Shown here one piece after another: positions 58,261 through 64,000 of a stretch of 64,000 nucleotides of DNA. Numbering within the stretch: the first letter of the stretch is position 1; each line of letters opens with the position of its first letter. A program made the position numbers and the translations under genes. Origin of the DNA: Talinum fruticosum (taxonomy: Eukaryota > Streptophyta > Magnoliopsida > Caryophyllales > Talinaceae); the NCBI GenBank assembly GCA_021018815.1, contig JAITYX010000127.1, forward strand, positions 1 to 64,000, read 5' to 3'. The notes beneath the pieces are model-generated. The model searched no databases. It worked only from the letters and a program-made list of their open reading frames with translations, and was not told the origin of the DNA.

Positions 58261-60382
58261 TATAGGAACCACGGGCCACCGAGCTTCCCTTTTGTGTCGG
58301 ATCTCTCTTTTTTTTAAAGGTTGATTTTGAAGATGGTTTTAGAAAGTCGATTTTGGAATGTAGGGATGAACCTATTTATTAAGATTTTTGAATTTTATAA
58401 AATATGATTTAGGTAAAGTTTGAATGGTGATTTTACTAACCATTTTGTTTTAGAATTTATTTTCAGAATTCCTAGGACCTTATTTACTAATTAAAGGATA
58501 AATACAAATTAAGATTTAGGTTATGTCATGAGGTTTAGGGCCATATTGGTGTAGGAACACCAATCTGGACAGAAGCCTTACCTGCCGACCACATAGTGCA
58601 GGCGGCGGATTGTACCTGGCGGTGGCGGGCGCTGGTTAGAGGCCATAGCTATGGAGTCGGCTTCGATCTCTACCTAGTTGGCGAGATGCGGAACCTTAAT
58701 TTTTTTATCCCGCAAATCGAAAACAATCGGGATGCGATTTAATAAGAATAAAGCATAAAATAAAGGGAGTCGCCAGGACACAAAAGTAAAAATTTGCTCT
58801 CTCGATACGGGAAGACTAAGACCAAAAAGGATAAAAATTGACTCCATCGATCTTTGAACCAAGAATCAGATTTTGGGGCGAGGGTACGAAACATAAGGAT
58901 AAACGCTTCCGTTCCGCCCGTCCGAAGACGACCATTACTAGTTTGAGTAGTGGATTAAAATGATGTAAAACAAACAAGCAAGCGACATATTACGATGATA
59001 AATAAAAGCAACCAAACATAATAAATAAAGCAATAAAGAAAGCGGTAGAGAAGGCGATAAAGAAAAGAAAAGCGAACACTAAAAGAATTACATCGGTTAG
59101 AGTGGAATCAAAAGAAGTAATTACATCTCTTAAACCACAATACGTAAAGCGATAAAAAGCATGAATATAAATAAACAGTTTGAAGGCTAAATAATTGCCC
59201 TCAGGTTGTCCCCTTGCTGATATGGATTTCCTCACTAGATCTCTTGATGCATGGCCACAAATAAAGGAAAAGGGGTTTATTTTGTGAATTATGTATGTAG
59301 GAAAAATAGTGATCCGTTGAATAAGTACCGGAGATCACAATAACCGAATATCTTGTAGCTCTTTGTGCAAATTCAGCGGTAGCATGTAAAGAAGATGAAT
59401 GTTTTGTAGTAAATTCGACGAGTAATGTTTAGATAACAGATATTTTGGTTAGCTTTCTACAGCATGATGCTAAGGCAGGAAGCCAGTATGGGAATGAGAG
59501 CCAAGACTCTCTACTTATAGGAGAGGACCTAGGTCATAAATGACCTAGGGTTTGCTTCCATCCAGCCATCAAGTAGCTGAAAATAAACCTTTCCAAATCC
59601 TAAGAGATTGAACCAGATAAGAAGACAATAAAACCAAATACAATCCGGTTGGCAGCTGTCGGCCACAGGGCGCTCCTAGGGTTTTGTTCCCTAGTGTGTC
59701 TCCAAGGGACTCTCTAAGTCAAAACGCAGCATTCCACTTAATGCTATTAGAAGGCAAAGGCGTCAGCCACAACGTTGTTTTGAGGGGAGAAGCTTCTAGT
59801 CTCGTGTTGACTGTCTTGTGAAGCTTAAATGTAGTAGTTTGATACTTGCGATCATAAAATGCAACACTTTAACGTCATCTTCGGGTCTTCAACTCTTTTT
59901 CTAATTTGGACAAAGTAAAATGCGGCAATATGAACTTGTAATTTCTCAGCACACAGCATTAGACTTCATTGTCTCTAAAGGCTTGGCCCAGCTTTTGGAT
60001 CGTTTGAAACAAAATCACTTGTCTTCAAAATGTCGAGAAAAAAGCTCATCTTGACTTAAGAACTAGAGCGGAGAAGCTTACTCAAGATTCTTTCCTTAAG
60101 AACTTGGAATTTCGCAGCACATAGTATTGGACTCCATCGTCTCTAAAGGCTCGGCCCGGTTCTTAGATCATCCGAAAGAAAAGAGGATTTGTGGACCGAC
60201 CCAAAGCAAAAGGCTATTTAGTTGGTGCTGGGAGTTCTTTGTGGTTTCTTGGCTTGTGTCGCACCAGTCAATCACAGTGTGGGATTCAATTCCTCAAACA
60301 AGACTTATGATTTTATCATCAAGCCAACAGAATAAAATACATAAATAAAGAGAGAAGGGATGACACTTTTTAGGTGTCTACA
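58261..60382 (-). repeat. 3' LTR of Tat-2, mosaic
   Basis: Begins TATAGGAACCACGGG and ends GGTGTCTACA. 58261-60010 is about 85% like the Tat-1 LTRs. 60011-60100 is a copy of the PMD first exon. From 60101 the LTR restarts at a point already passed at 59933, and is then almost identical to 29353-29635. The TATA position reads TACTTATAGG instead of TATTTATAGG. Confidence 0.85.
60011..60100 (+). pseudogene. Stray PMD first-exon fragment within the Tat-2 LTR
   Basis: AAAATCACTTGTCTTC, an ATG-TCG-AGA start and the following codons match 61129-61210. Followed at 60101 by LTR sequence. No promoter or second exon, so it is non-functional. Confidence 0.85.
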
Positions 60383-61007
60383 ATTAGCTACCACTTTGAC
60401 CGATTCTAAAACGACGTAGGGTCAAAGTAGACTGTAAAGGATACTTACCTTGAATTTTTAAAAGGTATTATGTGATACATGGAATTGGTTGTAATCGAAC
60501 CTGAACTCCAAAATGGGACTGGACTTGATCACAATGCATGCATTTTGAAGTCCGGTAAAAGGATTCTACGCTTGGCTTGATCGGAGCCCGAAGCTTGGCA
60601 TATTTTGGTGCTGAAACATCAATCGTTCTTTGATATGAAGCTTGGATAAATAATCTGTTGTACTAACATAGTTGTTAGTGCATAATCGAATTGATAAAAG
60701 TACGAGTGTTTTACTCGAGTAATTCAATCGAAAACAGATCGATAAAATTGTTCGGAAAAGCTGATTAATGGGCCCGGAACTCCCACTTGCATGCATAAGG
60801 GAAAAAGATCACATGCCTTAGTCGGACAAAACTACATAGGCTAGGGCTAGGGAGGTGGGCTAGGCTGTAAAGGCTGTCGCCAATTAGACCTCTCGGCACC
60901 TCGTAGCCGGCGCCGGCCAGCCTTTGGCAAGCGTGGCCCCTGGCATGTCTTGCCGATTCTCTTAGTTCCCCACTACTTGCTTGACCCTTGTCTTGCCCGA
61001 ATTTGCC
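60383..61007 (+). other. Promoter-side leader of PMD copy A, Tat-2
   Basis: Non-coding; nearly identical to 29636-30256. Differences from that copy are mostly at CTG/CAG sites. A GGCTAG unit is duplicated near 60840 (GGCTAGGGCTAGGGAGG). Confidence 0.7.
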
Positions 61008-61016
61008 TATAAAAGG
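61008..61016 (+). promoter_or_regulatory. TATA box of PMD copy A
   Basis: TATAAAAGG, 123 bases before the ATG at 61139. Confidence 0.75.
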
Positions 61017-61138
61017 AGGTGTAAGGTGTGTTCATTTTGCACACTTACTCTTCTTCTTGCTCTTGCTATCCTCTTGTGCTTTGTTGACTTTGCTTTTTCT
61101 TGAAAACTAGTTGGTTCTAAAAATCACTTGCCTTCAAA

Positions 61139-62340
61139 ATGTCGAGAAGAAAAGCTCATCTTGCTTGAAGAACTCGAGCGGAGAAGCCTACTCAAGATTC
61201 TTTCCTTAAACGAGAATGGCGCCCCTAAAGCAAATGGAATCCAAGTGACCTTTTAGTTGAGGCCGAAAATCATGTTTCCTCGCTGGCTATTTGCCCTTCG
61301 GTAAGCTGATTGGCTTAACTTCTTCATTTGCTCATTTAGAGTAACTCTTTAACCAAAATCTTGTTGGATTTTGTCTTGTAGAAAGGCTCTATTAGAAGTA
61401 GCGGACCCGTTCCCAAATTCATGGAGACATGTGAGAGGATTAACTTTCCTCTTGAGAATGTCATGTATAATGTCGGGTTCGAGACCTTTTGACCTCGCCT
61501 TATACCATCTTAATGATGGGAGGGACAGGGATCCTATTAGGGTCATCGGTAAGCGCTTTTGGGATACTACTAACACGTTTCAGCTTCCTTTTGGTGAAAT
61601 GACCATAACTCCTTTTGATTTTGTTGTTTTATCCGATCCGGGCTTTACAAGAGAACCTCTAACCTATGACCGGAATTTATACAAAAATTGTGAACTACCT
61701 CCGTCACCTCTTTGGCCCTATAGCCGATAAATTTCCACATGATAATCATTTTAAGCGTACCGTCCTTTTTTAGGCTTTTCAAGACGTTATCTTTTAGCCT
61801 CAACATTCTCCTCAACAACAAATCAGGATCGTGCTTACTCTTCTTTTGAGTACGATCCTCTTTTTCGACTAAGCTGCTAAGGTTCATGTTCATTATTTGG
61901 TGAACTTAGTGGACCTCAATAAGATAAAGGAACTCAATTGGGGTGCTCCCACACACACTTACCTCATTAGGAGCCTCCATGCTAGTGTACAGACATACCA
62001 AACCGAAACGAGGACTCCACCAATTATCTTCTTTTGAATGGCTTATGGAAGATTATTAAGGTATGCTCAAATTCTCCTTTCCTCTAATATATATGTTTCT
62101 TATCTTGTGTGGATAAAAGCATTACTTATTTTGTCAAGATATAGTCGTGGATATATGAATATTTCCCACATCTCTCTCCTAGCTTAACAAATCACCCCGC
62201 ATTTCCGGCCTCCTTGTCATGGGCTAAAGTCTATCTTCATCATCCTAAGATTCATGAAATATACTTCTTGATATCAGCCCGTAACCGTGTGGACTCAGTA
62301 TGTTGCTTCTATTCTCAAAACTGTCCTAAAAATTGGTTGG
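61139..62340 (+). pseudogene. PMD gene copy A, Tat-2
   Basis: ATG at 61139 (M-S-R-R-K-A-H) with a TGA after nine codons. Exon 2 (from about 61382 after TTGTAG) has F-W-D-T-T-N-T-F-Q-L-P-F-G-E-M-T-I-T-P-F-D-F, the PMD core, with a frameshift before it. Exon 3 begins near 62143. Homology ends at about 62330 in the third intron, where copy B begins from its promoter side. No later exons, so this copy is 3'-truncated by the tandem duplication. Confidence 0.75.
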
Positions 62341-62359
62341 ATGTCTTGACCGATTTGCC

Positions 62360-62368
62360 TACAAAAGG
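62360..62368 (+). promoter_or_regulatory. Mutated TATA box of PMD copy B
   Basis: TACAAAAGG in place of TATAAAAGG, 1,352 bases after the copy A box. Confidence 0.6.
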
Positions 62369-62491
62369 AGGTGTAAGGTGTGTTCATTTTGTAAACTTAC
62401 TCTTTTTCTTGCTCTTGCTATCATCTTGTGTTTCGTTGACTTTGCTTTTTCTTGAAAACTAGTTGGTTCTCAAAAATCTCTTGTCTTCAAA

Positions 62492-64000
62492 ATGTCGAGA
62501 AGAAAAGCTCATCTTGCTCGAAGAACTAGAGCAGAGAAGCTTACTCAAGATTTTTTCCTTAAACGTGAATGGCGCCCAAAGCGAATCGAATCCAAGTGAC
62601 CTTTTAGTTGAGGCCAAAAATCATGTTTCCTCGCTGGCTATTTCCCTTCGGTAAGCTGATTGGCTTGACTTCTTCATTTGCTCATTTAGAGTAACTCTTT
62701 AACCAAAATCTTGTTGGATTTTGTCTTGTAGAAAGGCTCTATTGGAAGTAGCGGACCCGTTCTCAAATTCATGGAGACTTGTGAGAGGATGAACTTTCCC
62801 CTTGAGAATGTCATGTATAATGTCGGGTTGGGACCTTTTTACCTAGCCTTATACCATCTTAATAATAGGAGGGACAGGGATCCCATTAGGGCCATTAGTA
62901 AGCACTTTTGGGATACTACCAACACGTTTCAGCTTCCTTTTGGTGAAATGACCATCACTCCTTTTGATTTTGTTATTTTATTCGATCCGGGCTTTAAAAG
63001 AGAACCTCTAGCCTATGACCGGAATTTATACAAAAATCATGACTACCTCCGTCACCTCTTTGGCCCTATAGCCGATAAATTTCCACATGATAATCATTTT
63101 AAGTATACCGTCCTGTTTGAGGCTTTTCGAGACGTTATCTTTTGGCCTCAACATTCTCCTCAACAACAAATCAGGATCGTGCTTACACTTCTTTTGAGTA
63201 CGATCCTCTTTTCTGACAAAGCTGCTAAGGTTCATGTTCATTATTTGGTGAACTTAGTGGACCTCAATAAGATAAAGGAACTCAATTGGGGTGCTCCCAC
63301 ATACACTTACCTCATTAGGAGCCTCCGTGCCGGTGTATAGCATACCAAACCTGAAACCAAGACACCACCAATTATGTTCCTTTGAATGGCTTATCGAAGA
63401 TTATTAAGGTATGCTCAAATTCTCCTTTCCTCCAATATATGTGTTTCTTATCTTGTGTGGATAAAAACATTACTTATTTTGTCTAGATATAGCCGTGGAT
63501 GTATGAGTATTTCCCACATCTCTCTCCAGGCTTCACAAATCACCCCGCATTTCCGGCCTCCTTGTCATGGGCTAAAGTCTATCTTCATCATCCTAAGATT
63601 CATGAAATAGACTTCTTGATATCAGCCCGCAACCATGTGGACTCGGTATGTTGCTTCTATTCTTAAAATTGGCCTCAAAATATGTTTAAGAAAGCTTTTT
63701 ATCACACTTTTAGTTCTCCGACCATGCCGAGTCCGTGGAGCCGCCTATGGTTGACTCCAGTCTTGAATATTCACCGTGTTTCATCCGTTTTCTTGTTACC
63801 TTTCATTCCTTCTAGTTGATTTCTTGATAATTCTTGTATGTAGGCCAACTTTGATCCTTGGGCCCAACTCCAACTCTCTCAAAGTTTCCTTGTGGCACAA
63901 GAATTGAAAGAAATAAGGATCTTGTTTGAAGGTCCTTTTGGGTTCTCGCTGGTATCTTGGGGAGAGGTTCACTCCCAAAATTCGGGTCAACACATGTCCT
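62492..64000 (+). pseudogene. PMD gene copy B, Tat-2, best preserved, runs off the window
   Basis: Exons: 62492-62650 (GTAAGC donor), about 62732-63408, about 63493-63645 and 63844 onward, with GT-AG borders visible at each. Exon 2 holds the longest PMD frame (62771-63340, 189 aa): F-W-D-T-T-N-T-F-Q-L-P-F-G-E-M-T-I-T-P-F-D-F, then D-Y-L-R-H-L-F-G-P-I-A and L-N-K-I-K-E-L-N-W-G-A-P. Exon 3 gives Y-E-Y-F-P-H-I-S-L and exon 4 W-A-Q-L-Q-L-S-Q-S-F-L-V-A-Q-E-L. A frameshift near the end of exon 1, one near 63340 and stops in exon 3 break it. It is antisense to the Tat gag-pol direction. Confidence 0.8.

Larger units (their letters stand above)
58261..64000 (-). mobile_element. Tat-type Gypsy element Tat-2, 3' end
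   Basis: 3' LTR (58261-60382) followed to the right by antisense PMD modules, the same arrangement as the 27691-32921 end of Tat-1. It is inserted in the env-like region of B2. gag-pol and 5' LTR must lie past the window. Confidence 0.85.

Noticed and set aside
1..64000. CRISPR array, bacterial operon, tRNA or rRNA gene
   Set aside because: No regularly spaced repeats, no polycistronic arrangement, no cloverleaf or rRNA core seen; the Met-tRNA-like matches are retrotransposon primer sites.
1..64000. Endogenous pararetrovirus
   Set aside because: All RT and integrase motifs fit Copia or Tat Gypsy with flanking LTRs; no movement-protein or caulimovirid capsid motif seen.

Overview
This is nuclear DNA of a flowering plant, most likely a eudicot. 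It holds one intron-containing plant gene at the left (an FAD-dependent monooxygenase of the MO1/salicylate-hydroxylase-like group), a broken tandem copy of it, and about 50 kb of nested LTR retrotransposons. Superfamily calls rest on protein motifs: Copia/Sirevirus gag-pol with Met-tRNA primer sites, and Ty3/Gypsy Tat-type gag-pol. I saw no tRNA or rRNA gene, CRISPR array or bacterial operon.

Layout. 1-3500: partial minus-strand Copia (element A). 3555-6225: monooxygenase pseudogene, split in its last exon by a 1,435-bp insertion (4749-6183) with a CATTG target duplication. 6240-7071: AT-rich upstream DNA. 7072-9663: six-exon monooxygenase gene (410 aa predicted). 9664-12360: two short tandem duplications (81 and 66 bp), a fold-back MITE with an 8-bp duplication, a coiled-coil coding relic and one end of a probable hAT element. 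12360-18329: Sirevirus B1, minus strand. 18339-55105: Sirevirus C, minus strand, split by two insertions. The first is a solo LTR (24961-27651, duplication GGCAT). The second is a Tat Gypsy (27690-51979, duplication TTAGA), which itself carries Sirevirus B3 (about 34530-43266). 55106-58260: Sirevirus B2, inserted in the 5' LTR of C. 58261-64000: a second Tat element, inserted in B2 and running out of the window.

The most unusual content is in the Tat elements. Between pol and the 3' LTR, on the strand opposite gag-pol, lies a multi-exon gene for a plant mobile domain (PMD) protein with its own TATA box. Tat-1 also has a second, related reading frame with its own TATA box. In Tat-2 the PMD module is tandemly duplicated, and the adjoining LTR is a mosaic containing a stray piece of the PMD first exon. 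All gag-pol and PMD frames are broken by stops or shifts.

Many differences between repeat copies fall on CTG/CAG sites and look like CTG to TCG, CCG or CTCG. This suggests a systematic sequencing error at CHG-methylated positions, so some frameshifts in the transposons may not be real.
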